64,000 nt of DNA. Origin: Siphlonurus alternatus. Taxonomy: Eukaryota; Arthropoda; Insecta; Ephemeroptera; Siphlonuridae. The number at the start of each line of letters is the position of its first letter. The stretch's first letter is position 1. The notes beneath the pieces are model-generated. The model made no database searches and was not told the origin of the DNA. It worked only from the letters and a program-made list of their open reading frames with translations. The position numbers and the translations under genes were made by a program. Positions 1-33,099 of the stretch are shown here, piece after piece. The DNA lies in NCBI GenBank assembly GCA_949825025.1, contig OX463782.1:1189501-1253500 (forward strand). The letters are read 5' to 3'.

Positions 1-549
1 ATTTTTTTTTTAGGATATGTTTTTATTTTAAACTGAATTATTTATTTTATTATATATATTTATTATTTTAAAAGAAATCGTATATATATAAAATTGATGT
101 CAATTTTTAATTATACTATATAATAATAATGAAATAGTCTTTTTTAGACTCTCAATTTTATTGCATGCTGGGCTTTAAAATGTGAAAAACTTCTAATATA
201 TAACGAGAGTATAATCAAATAGATCGAGAGAGGAAAATTAAAAAAAAAATCCATTAATATGGGATATAATTGTTAAAATTGCATGAAGAAGACCTGCAGC
301 TATATATATATAATTAATTAACGCGCTTCAATAATTAATCTTCGACCCTCCTCTCGCTCTAAATTTTAACCCATGCCCTTATCAGAAAAAAAAAAAAAAA
401 AACTGTGTATTCACCCTTTTTTTTTTTTTTTTTTTTATAGATATAAAAAATAAACAACATAAGACTATAAACGCGTGGTTTATGAAATTGATCAACTTCG
501 AACCTTTTTCTTTAAGGCATCGTTATTATACAAAATTAAAAATCATTTA

Positions 550-790
550 CTATAACGTTCAGAGCGCGTGTGACCGCTCTCTGCCCTGATGTACGTCACT
601 CACGTTCCTCTCTCACAACTGGATCTGGATGGAAGAGAGCAGCTGGTGAGCACCGCCTGAGGAGCAGTGTCAGTTTTCTTAGTCGTGGCGACCATCCTGA
701 GTTGCTGCGCCGTACCAGCAGTCAGTCTGCCTGCGCCGGATCCCCCACTCGTTTTACCTGAGGACCAAAGTTGAGCATCAACCTTAGTGT
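550..790 (+). other. GC-rich patch, possible alternative 5' exon of PLA2
   Basis: This GC-rich island stands out from surroundings that are almost pure A+T. It contains a donor-like CAGCTG/GTGAGC near 636-647 and an open stretch of 63 codons without a recognisable domain. It may be an alternative first exon or core promoter of the downstream PLA2 gene, but I see no acceptor that pairs with it before the ATG at 1012. Confidence 0.25.
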
Positions 791-956
791 CTAAACGTTA
801 GCGCACAGAACACCAACTACCTCTCTCTACTTTTATAAAAGTGTAATATAAACCGACTACGTTTGTTTATTATTTTACGTTGTAATAATATATTTATAAA
901 TTCCGATGATGTGAAATTATATATGTTGAAGTTATAATAAAATGCGTATTAATTAT

Positions 957-968
957 AGTATATAAATA
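957..968 (+). promoter_or_regulatory. Candidate TATA box upstream of PLA2
   Basis: The sequence AGTATATAAATA lies about 45-55 bases upstream of the chosen ATG. That would allow a short 5' UTR of roughly 20 nt. TATA-like strings are common in this AT-rich DNA, so support is modest. Confidence 0.3.
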
Positions 969-1011
969 GTGATAAAACCTTGAAATAGTTTAGTTGTGTG
1001 TGATTGAAGAG

Positions 1012-23284
<22,273 letters not shown>

Positions 23285-23436
23285 AGACTTTTTCAGATTG
23301 TTATAAAAAATTACATCACGTGAATTCATTCACTATTTTATTATGTTAAAATTATATTTTCATTCTCAATGTACCAGTACTATATACTGCAGTATATCTC
23401 CGAGGATATGTTAGATATGTATAATATAAATATCCC

Positions 23437-23442
23437 AATAAA
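23437..23442 (+). other. Polyadenylation signal AATAAA of PLA2
   Basis: First canonical AATAAA after the PLA2 stop codon, giving a 3' UTR of about 160 nt. Confidence 0.5.
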
Positions 23443-24344
23443 TTTTTAAGTATGTCTCGAGTCTCGCTATATAGTTTTAAGTACTTAATTTTTACTTTTT
23501 GCTAAACATTTTTACTTCTTAATAAATATACATCACAGATCGAGTCAAGGCCTTGACTAGAACTCTGCATGCGAAATATAAATATATGCCATATATATGT
23601 GTAGCAACAGATTTTGATCACAGTTAATAGGGCCTTAAATAGAACTCTACTGTGATTTTGATATTATGTTAGTATTATTTTAAATTAATTGTAAAACATA
23701 ATTTTAATTTTGTTAGAATATCCAATCAAGATAATTAAATTTGTTACAATAAGTTTTTGCATGCATGCAATATGCAGTAAATAAATGTAAAATATAAATC
23801 TTTTTTACATTTAACATTTATTTTAGTGCATAGATCACAACATAAATCTGTCATATGACTAACTGACTTAACTAATTAATTTTTTTACGATCATTTCGTA
23901 AATATATATTATAATTATTATAACTGAAACAACGCTAAAATGATTTTATGTAAATTAACTTAAAATTTCAACATTAATTAAATAATGAAACAAATTTAAG
24001 ACCAGCAAAAAGTCAGTATTAGCAGATTTATTTTTTATGACACGATATGTTTTGCAATTATTTTTTCAGACAGTCCAAAAAATAAAGAAAATATCATAAT
24101 AACACACGTGTATGTATATATTTTTTATGAAAGACAACCTTTTTTTACTTTTTTACTTGCTTTTAACGATATTATACGATGTTTAGGATTTTTTTTTTAT
24201 TAAATATTCATTTTTACTTTAATTGGTAGCATATATTATATAGTTTTCTGTATTAAATCTACTTTAATTAAATAAATTTATGTACATTATTTTATATTAA
24301 TTGTATCAGTCAAGTTTGTGCTTATTTTTTGTGTACTTTTAATT

Positions 24345-24968
24345 TTTTTTTTTTTTAAAGTTTTTTATTATTAAATTGTGTACAAATACAGTCCAACCAA
24401 GGCCCTAAATGAAGCCCTATCGGTTGGAACTGAGTTACATACAATTATTCAACACGTATAGTAAGCTTAAACAAAATTACCTATATTTATTAAAAATAAC
24501 AATACAAAGCAATACATTAATAACATTAACAAAAGATAAAAACAAAAACAAACAAAAATAAGAATGAACAAATTTCAACCCTTCAACTTAAACAGAAGCA
24601 CAAATACAATTATTAGAATGGTATTACAGCTCACATTAACGCAAATTATTTAATATATGCTTTCTCAGCACTTTTTTCAATAACATTTTTTGGTCAATTT
24701 ATCGGTATTTCGTTCCAAATTTTTGGTAGCACAAAATTCCATGTTCTTTCTCCAAATCTATTATTACTTCTTGGAGTTGTAGCAGGTTCATTTAAAAGAG
24801 TCCTGGTATTATGATCATGTACTCTAGGCTCTAAATTTTTCATATCATTGAATTTCTCAATAGTAAGCACAAATTTTGCTAATTCATTGACTGGTAAAAC
24901 ATTGAAATATTTAAAATAATTCACGTCACAATCACATTTTTTACCCTTTTTAATTCTTTTTAAAATCC
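24345..24968 (-). pseudogene. LINE remnant: C-terminal fragment of a reverse transcriptase ORF
   Basis: The minus-strand frame ending at 24,694 contains HDHNTRT, FGERTWNF and PKIWNEIP, which resemble the conserved tail of CR1/jockey-like LINE ORF2 proteins (the ...TR...G...LWN.LP pattern). A T-run at 24,343-24,357 would be its poly(A) tail. Only the last 100 codons or so are visible. The fragment is cut at its upstream end by the satellite element starting at 24,972. Confidence 0.55.
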
Positions 24969-25029
24969 TTACCCACGAGAAAATAAGCGTGAAAATTGGA
25001 GTCAAATTCACTCGCGCATATTGACTCCA

Positions 25030-25490
25030 ATTGACCCAAATTTGGCCCCTCGTTTATGTCAATATGCGCGAGTGAATTCACGTGTATTGAATCATTTTGG
25101 TGCAGATTGGCTCGTATATATTGACGTATTTTCACGTATTTTGACAAATATTGGCGTAAATGCCGGCCCAAATCCTTCGTTCGGCCTCACGTACTTTCAG
25201 GTATATTCACATATATTGACTCACCTATTTTCACCCATATTAACCCAAAATTGGCCCCTTTTATGCGTGAATATGCGCGAGTGAGTTCACGTGTATTGAA
25301 GCATTTTGGTGCAGATTGATTCGTATATATTGGCGTATTTTCACGTATTTTGACAAATATTGGCGTAAATGCCGGCCCAAATCCTTCGTTCGGCCTCACG
25401 TACTTTCAGGTATATTCACATATATTGACTCACCTATTTTCACCCATATTAACCCAAAATTGGCCCCTTTTATGCGTGAATCTGAATGAG
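25030..25490. repeat. Satellite sub-array A, 209-bp unit, about two copies
   Basis: The block starting TTGGCGTAAATGCCGG at 25,151 recurs at 25,360, a 209-bp period. Within the unit, TTGAC/TTCAC/TTGGC steps recur about every 10-11 bp. Confidence 0.85.
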
Positions 25491-25559
25491 TGGATATTTC
25501 ACGAATATTCACCTACTTTCACCTCTGTTGACCTGCATTGCCCCCCGTACTTGTTTCAC

Positions 25560-26710
25560 TCATTCTCACGCTTTTTGACGCACTTTCACCCATTTGTCAA
25601 CCAATTTTTTCCATACAGTCCCCTCATGCATATTGACGCATTTTGACATATTTTCACCCATTTGTCAACCAATATTTTCCATACAGTCCTCTCATGCATA
25701 TTGACGCATTTTGACATATTTTGACACACTTTCACCCATTTGTCAACCAATTTTTTCCATACTGTCTCCTCATGCATATTGACGCATTTTGACATATTTT
25801 GACGCACTTTCACCCATTAGTCAACCAATTTTTTCCACAAAGTCTCCTCATGCATATTGACGCATTTTGACATATTTTGACGCACTTTCACCCATTTGTC
25901 AACCAATTTTTTCTATAAAATCCCCTCATGCATATTGACGCATTTTGACATATTTTCACGAAGTTTCACGCTTTTACCAACCAAATTTTTACACCAAGTC
26001 CGTTCATGCATATTGACACTTTTTGACATATTTTGACGAACTTTGACCCTTTTAGTAACCAACTTTTTCCTTAGAGTCCGTTCATGCATATTGACACTTT
26101 TTGACATATTTTGACGAACTTTGGCCCTTTTACTAACCAACTTTTTCCATAAAGTCCGTTCATGCATATTGACACTTTTTGACATATTTTCACGAATTTT
26201 CACGCTTTTATGGAACAAATTTTTTCCACAAAGTCCCCTCATGCATATTGACGCATTTTGACATATTTTGACGCACTTTCACCCATTTGTCAACCAATTT
26301 TTTCTATAAAATCCCCTCATGCATATTGACGCATTTTGACATATTTTCACGAAGTTTCACGCTTTTACCAACCAAATTTTTACACCAAGTCCGTTCATGC
26401 ATATTGACACTTTTTGACATATTTTGACGAACTTTGACCCTTTTAGTAACCAACTTTTTCCTTAGAGTCCGTTCATGCATATTGACACTTTTTGACATAT
26501 TTTGACGAACTTTGGCCCTTTTACTAACCAACTTTTTCCACAAAGTCCGTTCATGCATATTGACACTTTTTGACATATTTTCACGAATTTTCACGCTTTT
26601 ATGTAACAAATTTTTTACAACAAGTCCGTTCATGCATATTAACACTTTTTGACATATTTTCAAGAACTTTCACATAAGTATCGATCAAATTTTGTTATTA
26701 AGTTCACTCA
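25560..26710 (-). repeat. Satellite sub-array B, 78-bp monomers with a 391-bp higher-order unit
   Basis: The monomers carry TCATGCATATTGAC, TTTTGACATATTTT and a CCAAC-T-rich spacer, with a period of about 78 bp. The stretch from 25,913 repeats from 26,304, a 391-bp (five-monomer) higher-order duplication with few differences. Because 78 is divisible by three, long reading frames with a 26-residue repeat appear; I regard these as by-products. Confidence 0.85.
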
Positions 26711-26759
26711 TGCATATTATACATCACGCATTTTTACACATTTTCACTCACAACAGCAT

Positions 26760-27585
26760 ACATTTCTCGTCATAGGCTAGCTCACCGAACCGTTGAAGTT
26801 ATATAATGCAGTTCCATAGCCTCGTCAGTCCATCGATACCTGAAATGTGCAAAGAATCCACAAAGAAACACGCTCGCAAATTTTTTACACACTGGAAATT
26901 GTTCTCACTTGCCACACCACAATTAAAAATGAAGAGCAAAATAAAAATAACAATTATAAGTATTATTACAAACAGAAATATATAGGCATACAGTAAAATG
27001 AGGCCTCTAAGAAAACTTTTACTATAGGGTTGAATATTATAGCAATAAATTTTCACTGATTCCCTCTAGGCTTAAATAATTTAACTGAAAAATAATTTAA
27101 TTATCATAATATAGGGCCAAACTTTAACTGTTTCAATTTAACCATATCATAATGAGCGAATTCATATACCTCATAATAGTTATTTTTTAAATAAGGAACT
27201 AATTTTACTTATCTGATATACGACTTCTCGTGTTTTAATCTTCTTTTTCTCATCTTGAATACACGACTAAACATCCGATTCTGACATTTTGTAAACACGT
27301 GCCGTACGGCCGGAGGGAACTCAACATCGCATTATCTCTTTTTTCATCATTAAAAATGCGGAAAACTTGCAAATTTTAACATTGGACAAACGAATGATTA
27401 CCTAACTTCACTTTAATTAACAATTTAATGTTCAGGAACAAGTAAAACTTCACTTAAACACCTCATAAACACCACGTACAATCATGAAACTTCCACGCAC
27501 CTCTAGCTATGTCGCCATCTTGTATAGCTACCAACCGCCAAGTCGAATGACCGGAAGTTCCCCCACTTTCAATTCTTGAACAATT
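26760..27585. other. Non-satellite spacer within the satellite element
   Basis: Unique AT-rich sequence with no decamer pattern. A minus-strand 85-codon frame with a hydrophobic stretch lies at 26,799-27,056, without recognisable homology. Near 27,510 the sequence CGCCATCTTG (CAAGATGGCG on the minus strand) matches the YY1-type promoter motif. It could be a captured host fragment. Confidence 0.5.
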
Positions 27586-27589
27586 TTTT

Positions 27590-28250
27590 TACTAAGTCTA
27601 TTCACGCACATTGGCACTTTTTGACATATTTTCGCGAACTCCCACGTATTTACTAACCAAATTTGTCTACAAAGTCCACTGGAGTATTTTGACCCATTTT
27701 GACATATTTTCACGAACTTCCACGTATTTACTAACCAAATTTTTCTACAATGAACATTGACGTATTTTGACCCATTTTGACATATTTTCGCGAACTTCCA
27801 CGTATTTACTAACCAATTATTTCTACAAAGTTCACTGACGTATATTAACCCATTTTGACATATTTTCACGAACTTCCACGTATTTACTAACCAAATTTTT
27901 CTACAAAGTCCACTGACGTATTTTGACCCATTTTGACATATTTTCACGAACTTCCAGGTATTTACTAACCAAATATTTCTACAATGTCCCTTGACGTATT
28001 TTGACCCATTTTGACATATTTTCGCGAACTTCCACGTATTTACTAACCAATTATTTCTACAAAGTTCACTGACGTATATTAACCCATTTTGACATATTTT
28101 CACGAACTTCCACGTATTTATTAACCAAATTTTTCTACAAAGTCCACCAACGTATTTTGACGCATTTTGACATATTTTCGCGAACATCCACGTATTTACT
28201 AACCAATTATTTCTACAAAGTTCACTGACGTATATTGACCTATTTTGACA
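27590..28250 (-). repeat. Satellite sub-array C, 78-79-bp monomers
   Basis: Same orientation as sub-array B but a distinct subfamily: the monomers contain ACTTCCACGTATTTACTAAC and CTACAAAGTCCACTGACG. It reads as a 219-aa frame of 26-residue repeats, most likely spurious. Confidence 0.85.
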
Positions 28251-28254
28251 ATTA

Positions 28255-29350
28255 ATCTATACAGGTGAATGGACTTTGTAAAAAAAGGTGTTATCTTCCA
28301 TAAACGGACTTTGTGGGAAGATTTGGTCGATAAACGTGTGAATATGCTTGAAAAAGTGTAAAAATAGGTGAACTTGCATGAACGGACTTTGTGGAAAAAG
28401 TTGGTTAGTAAAAGGGTCAAAATATGTCAAAAAGTGTCAATATGCATGAACAGACTTTGTATAAAAATTTGGTCGATAAAAGGGTGAAAGTTCGTGAAAA
28501 TATGTCAAAAAGTGTCAACATGCATGAACGGACTTTATGGAAAAAGTTGGTTAGTAAAAGGGCCAAAGTTCGTCAAAATATGTCAAAAAGTGTCAATATG
28601 CATGAACGGACTTTATGAAAAAAGTTGGTTAATAAATGGGTCAAAGTTCGTCAAAATATGTCAAAAAGTGTCAACATGCATGAACGGACTTTATGAAAAA
28701 AGTTGGTTAGTAAAAGGGTCAAAGTTCGTCAAAATATGTCAAAAAGTGTCAATATGCATGAACGGACTTTATGGAAAATGTTGGTTAGTAAAAGGGTCAA
28801 AGTTCGTCAAAATATGTCAAAAAGTGTCAATATGCATGAACGGACTTTATGGAAAAAGTTGGTTAGTAAAAGGGTCAAAGTTCGTCAAAATATGTCAAAA
28901 AGTGTCAATATGCATGAACGGACTTTCTGGAAAAAGTTGGTTAGTAAAAGGGTTAAAGTTCGTCAAAATATGTCAAAAAGTGTCAATATGCATGAACGGA
29001 CTTGGTGTAAAAATTTGGTTGGTAAAAGGGTGAAAGTTCGTGAAAATATGTCAAAAAGTGTCAACATGCATGAACGGACTTTAAGGAAAAAGTTGGTTAG
29101 TAAAAGGGTCAAAGTTCGTCAAAATATGTTAAAAAGTGTCAATATGCATGAACAGACTTGGTGTAAAAATTTGGTCGGTAAAAGGGTGAAAGTTCGTGAA
29201 AATATGCCAAAAAGAGTGAATTTAAATTGTGTCAAAGTAGCTGAAAGTACGTCAAAATGAATCAATTTACTTCATATTAATTGTAGAGCAATAAATGCGT
29301 GAAAATGCTTGAAACTTTATCAAAATGGGTGAGTGAAAATAAGTCAACAG
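28255..29350 (+). repeat. Satellite sub-array D, inverted relative to B and C
   Basis: About a dozen 78-bp monomers with GTCAAAATAT, GTCAAAAAGT and GTCAATATGC in exact 10-bp steps, then ATGAACGGACTTTATGG. They are the reverse complement of sub-array B monomers. Arrays B and D therefore face each other across about 1.5 kb. Confidence 0.88.
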
Positions 29351-29630
29351 GCATCAATGTAGGTGAAGTTCACACCAAATTAGAAATACTTGGATATACG
29401 TGAAACTGCGTGAATCTGTACGAGTCAATTGTGTGAAAATATGTTAGTATATGTCAATATGGGTGAGTGAAACTGCTTGAAATTCACCTATTTTGATAAA
29501 TAGCTGAAAATTTGTCAATATGCTTGAATGAAGCGTCAATCTACATGAGCCATACTTCAATATATTTCAATGTATGGGAATATGGGTGAGATTTTCACCC
29601 ATATTGACGAATTATTCACGTTTTTTTTCT
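29350..29630 (+). repeat. Degenerate decamer satellite at the right edge
   Basis: The 78-bp periodicity is lost but short TGAAA/GTCAA motifs still recur at about 10-bp spacing up to the right terminal inverted repeat. Confidence 0.6.
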
Positions 29631-29681
29631 CGTGGGTAGTTGCAACTTTTTTTAATTTAGTTAAATTCTGATTTTGTAACC

Positions 29682-29692
29682 CCCCCCCCCCC
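29682..29692. repeat. Poly(C) tract
   Basis: Uninterrupted C run just outside the satellite element; no other role visible. Confidence 0.8.
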
Positions 29693-30649
29693 ATGCAAGT
29701 ACTCCATACGAAATTATTGAGTACAAGTATAATTATATAATTAAGCATCATGCATGGTAATTAAATTACATATTTTTATTCATCTATTTCATTATTTTGG
29801 TCCAATATATTCCACTTTTCCAGAAAAATGTAACAAATAATATTTACATTACTGTAATTTTGTATTTAAATCAAGAGAACTAGAACTATTAGTTTACTAA
29901 ACTAAGAAAATTATACAATTATAGGGTAAAATAAAATGCATTCCCGATAGCTCCCTATAGGATACATTTTTTTTTTCTTTCGTATCACCGTTACAATTCA
30001 TGATACAACTATAGATGAGATCGAGGTACACGTACAATTGCGCGGTACGATGTAATGTATTAATCTTATTTTTATTATATGTCATACTAATGTGACTTTT
30101 TTTTTTTGTATTTGGGATCAGTATTCCATTCCAAAATGTAGTTATGTGGATAATATGTGGGAATTAAACGTAGGAGTTTTGACTCTTTTTGCGTACTTTT
30201 GTTCTTTTAAATCAAAATTGTTTAAAATATGACCGCGTCAGCTCTCATGGCTGCCAACATAATTATGTAAAGAGAAGTCAAGCCAAGGCAGTCTCAAATT
30301 GCAGTTTATAGAATATAAATTTCATTAAAATATATTTTGAAAATTTAATTAATTTTTTTTTAATAATTTTAAAGTTTCTATAATTACAAAGTGCGAGGAA
30401 AACATGAATTTTTCTTTTTTCTTTAGTTGGTATGTGACAAGATTTTTTTTGTTTTTTGTTTACATTTTTATTCCACGATTTCTTGACGTGTCATTTCGTG
30501 GTAATTTATCTAATTAATAATCGTTTGTAAGATAATTATTGAATAATCACTTTCAAAGACTAGAAGTTCTTCTTTTGATATTTACAAATATACATATATA
30601 TTTATAATTGAAGAAGTATTATCGCTTTTATCGTTCACTCTCATTTACT

Positions 30650-30721
30650 GAACAGCTCACCGTCGTCGATATACGAGCTCCGTTTTAGAAAAGAAAGACT
30701 GATTTCATTCTTTATACTGAG
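30650..30721 (+). other. Candidate 5' non-coding exon of VKOR
   Basis: The segment ends in TACTGAG/GTGAGT, a strong donor (intron from 30,722). A good acceptor (TGTTTCAG, 31,309-31,316) lies five bases before the VKOR ATG. The two would splice as 5' UTR to coding exon 1. Confidence 0.4.
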
Positions 30722-31321
30722 GTGAGTTGATATGGTTTAAACATTAAAGGGTGTTTGCATACACAGTACAGTATGTATATGTCTTCAGACTCTCGAGTGT
30801 CTTACATCATACTTATCATTTATCATATACGTAGTGCAGTATGTACTGTATGTATATATGCATATGTGTGTTGCTGGAAAAAAAAAATACCGGTACATAT
30901 ATATAATTATATATATAATATATATATATATGCCATACTACCTAATCTATACTGTATGCATATGTACGCATTAATTTTTGCTTGTTTTGGCCTGAGCATA
31001 CTAAAAAATTGAATGCTACTATCACAAAAGAAACACGTCTAACCAAAACGGGATTTTTGTGTCCATCTCTTTCCCTCAACAGTATATCATACGCATGCTA
31101 AGTTACCTCAACGGAGTAAGACTCTTTTTGAGTTTCCAGACTATAATCTCTGTAAACACAGGGTGTCAAAAATATGTTGGGTCTGGACTTTGGAGTGTTG
31201 GCACAGTACTGTCTTATCACTGGACCAATATGCATACTGTGGACCAACAGAGTTGGTGTTGACATTTGTATCAACAATAACATGCACATAGAGAATAATT
31301 TGTTGTCATGTTTCAGCAACG

Positions 31322-32473
31322 ATGGTGAGCGTCAAGTTCTGGACCACCTCGTCCATTGCGTTAAGCGTGCTGGGGTTGCTGATATGTTGGTATGCCTTGT
31401 ACGTGGAGACTGCAAAGGAGCTGAACGACGACTACGAAGCTATGTGTGATATCAACGAGCACATAAGCTGCTCTAAAGTCCTCACCTCTTCGTAAGTTGT
31501 AACGTAACCTCGGTCCCTCGTTGAAAATATAACACATGTGGCATTGTTCCAGGTACGGCAAAGGCTTTGGATTCATTAAATACGTTGCTGGTGAAAATTC
31601 CATTTTTAACCAACCCAATCCTGTGTATGGAGCAGTCTTCTATATATCTGTAATCATACTATGTAAGTATAAAATTATGTGAAAAGACAGAGGAAATTGA
31701 AACCAATTTTTGTTTGGATATCTAACTCCCCCCCTTCATTTTTGTTAGTAACTTCACAAGTGCTGCTATGCCTATAAATTTTTGTAACATGCAAGTACAG
31801 AGCGAATTGTGATAACTGTATTTTATATTAGTATATTCCAGTACATATAAAATATGTTGTTGTACTTATTAACTTCTAGCTCTACTCAGCGTTATTCCAC
31901 AATTGTAATTGCCAGAAAATCATATTTACTGTACTAATATTATTGGTAGAATAATTGTTTATTATTTCAAACAAATGATAAAAATGAAAAAAAAAAAAAA
32001 AATGGTAATAAAGTCCATACAGCCAAAAAACTTGACAGGTTTAGAATGTCTCCTTATTTATTCATGAAAAAATAAAACCGTGCACAGCAATTAAAAAAAG
32101 AAGAAGAAAACAATAGTCAATAACACCCACATAAATAATGAAATTTGGTCCTCTTCACCCAAATCATCCTGTAGCAACTTTTTTCAGTGTAAATTAGACC
32201 TAATAGTTCTTGACAATAAATAACTTTGTTGCAGCTTTGACCTCCTCTTCATATTGGGCTCGCGTGCAGGTAGTTTTGTGTATCGTCTCCAACGTTGGCT
32301 CGCTTTACCTGGGTAGCATCCTCCTTTTTATCCTCAACGACTTCTGTTTGGTGTGTGTGTCGACGTACACCGTCAACATGTTGCTCTTCGTCGTCAACCA
32401 CAAGCGTCACCGGATGCTGCATGACCTCGAGACAAACGTCAGCCCCACTTCCAAGAACAAGAAAAATAAGTAA
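31322..32473 (+). CDS. VKORC1: Vitamin K epoxide reductase (VKORC1-like), 3 coding exons
   Basis: Coding exons 31,322-31,491, 31,553-31,662 and 32,235-32,473 join to 519 nt (172 aa) with consensus GT/AG and matching phases. The protein is a four-helix ER membrane enzyme that reduces vitamin K epoxide/quinone through a cysteine relay. All four key cysteines are present: the loop pair Cys42 and Cys50 (CDI...[15 protein letters not shown]) and the redox pair Cys131-Cys134 (DFCLVC), matching human 43/51 and 132/135. The human TYA warfarin-site motif reads TYT (Tyr138 kept). Length is close to the human protein (163 aa). The Lys/Asn-rich tail ends KNKKNK, a possible ER-retention signal. VKORC1L1-type paralogy cannot be separated here. 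Confidence 0.93.
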
Positions 32474-33062
32474 ACCGTAACACAAGGTCTTATGACGAAT
32501 TGGTCAATGTTTTGTGTCTGTTTTAATTATAATAATCAAGATTATAATGGTTTTGTAATCATCTTCGTAAAATATTTTAGTATAACTTTTTTTCTCACTA
32601 GCTTAATAGTTTCTGGTTGAAATCTGAGCTATAGCCTCGTTTACTTTACTTTTTTTTTTTTTTAAAACAAAAACATTTCTTTGCTTTGCAGAAAATTAAA
32701 TTAAATCTCAATGAGCAATTTCTGCAAGATTACAGTATCTAGTTTTTGTTAAAATTTTAGCAATTTAAGATTTGGTGATAGAAAGAGAGAAAAGAGGGGA
32801 CACAAACAAGTTTGTTAATATCAATTTATATTATAAATAACAAATAATTTTGCAATATATAACAAAATTATTCTTAACAATACTGTACTGTACTTTATAT
32901 TTGTAGTTCAATATTTTTTGCATGTTTTTATTTTATACATGTTCAATAACATTGTGACCACATATTTCATGAGCATGTAGCTCAAATAATATGAAAATGA
33001 TTATATACACTTTAATTTGTATCCTAGATGTACAGTAAATTTTATTATCATATATTTTTGTA

Positions 33063-33068
33063 AATAAA
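33063..33068 (+). other. Candidate VKOR polyadenylation signal
   Basis: AATAAA about 590 nt after the VKOR stop, in AT-rich sequence. Confidence 0.35.
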
Positions 33069-33099
33069 ATCATGAAATTCACCACACTGTCCGCAATAT

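Larger units (their letters stand above)
24972..29636. mobile_element. 4.66-kb TIR-bounded element built of decamer satellite
   Basis: The left end CCCACGAGAAAATAAGCGTG and the complement of the right end (CCCACGAGAAAAAAAACGTG) agree except at two positions. TA lies directly outside both (24,970-24,971 and 29,637-29,638). Almost everything between is arrays of 10-bp steps of the type nnnnnTTGAC / nnnnnTTCAC. The exception is a non-repetitive stretch at about 26,760-27,585. No transposase is visible. I read this as one large non-autonomous DNA transposon whose interior expanded as satellite. Alternatively, a satellite block happens to end in diverged inverted monomers. Confidence 0.65.

Noticed and set aside
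27528..29260. Long repeat-peptide ORFs (up to 219 aa) in the satellite arrays
   Set aside because: The 78-bp monomer is a multiple of three, so several frames stay open on both strands. There is no splice, start or composition evidence of translation.
25490..29350. CRISPR-like array of regular repeats
   Set aside because: The repeats are contiguous without unique spacers and the context is clearly eukaryotic with spliced genes.
31098..31618. Alternative-frame ORFs around 31.1-31.6 kb
   Set aside because: They are out of frame with the VKOR exons, which show all four active-site cysteines and consistent splice phases.
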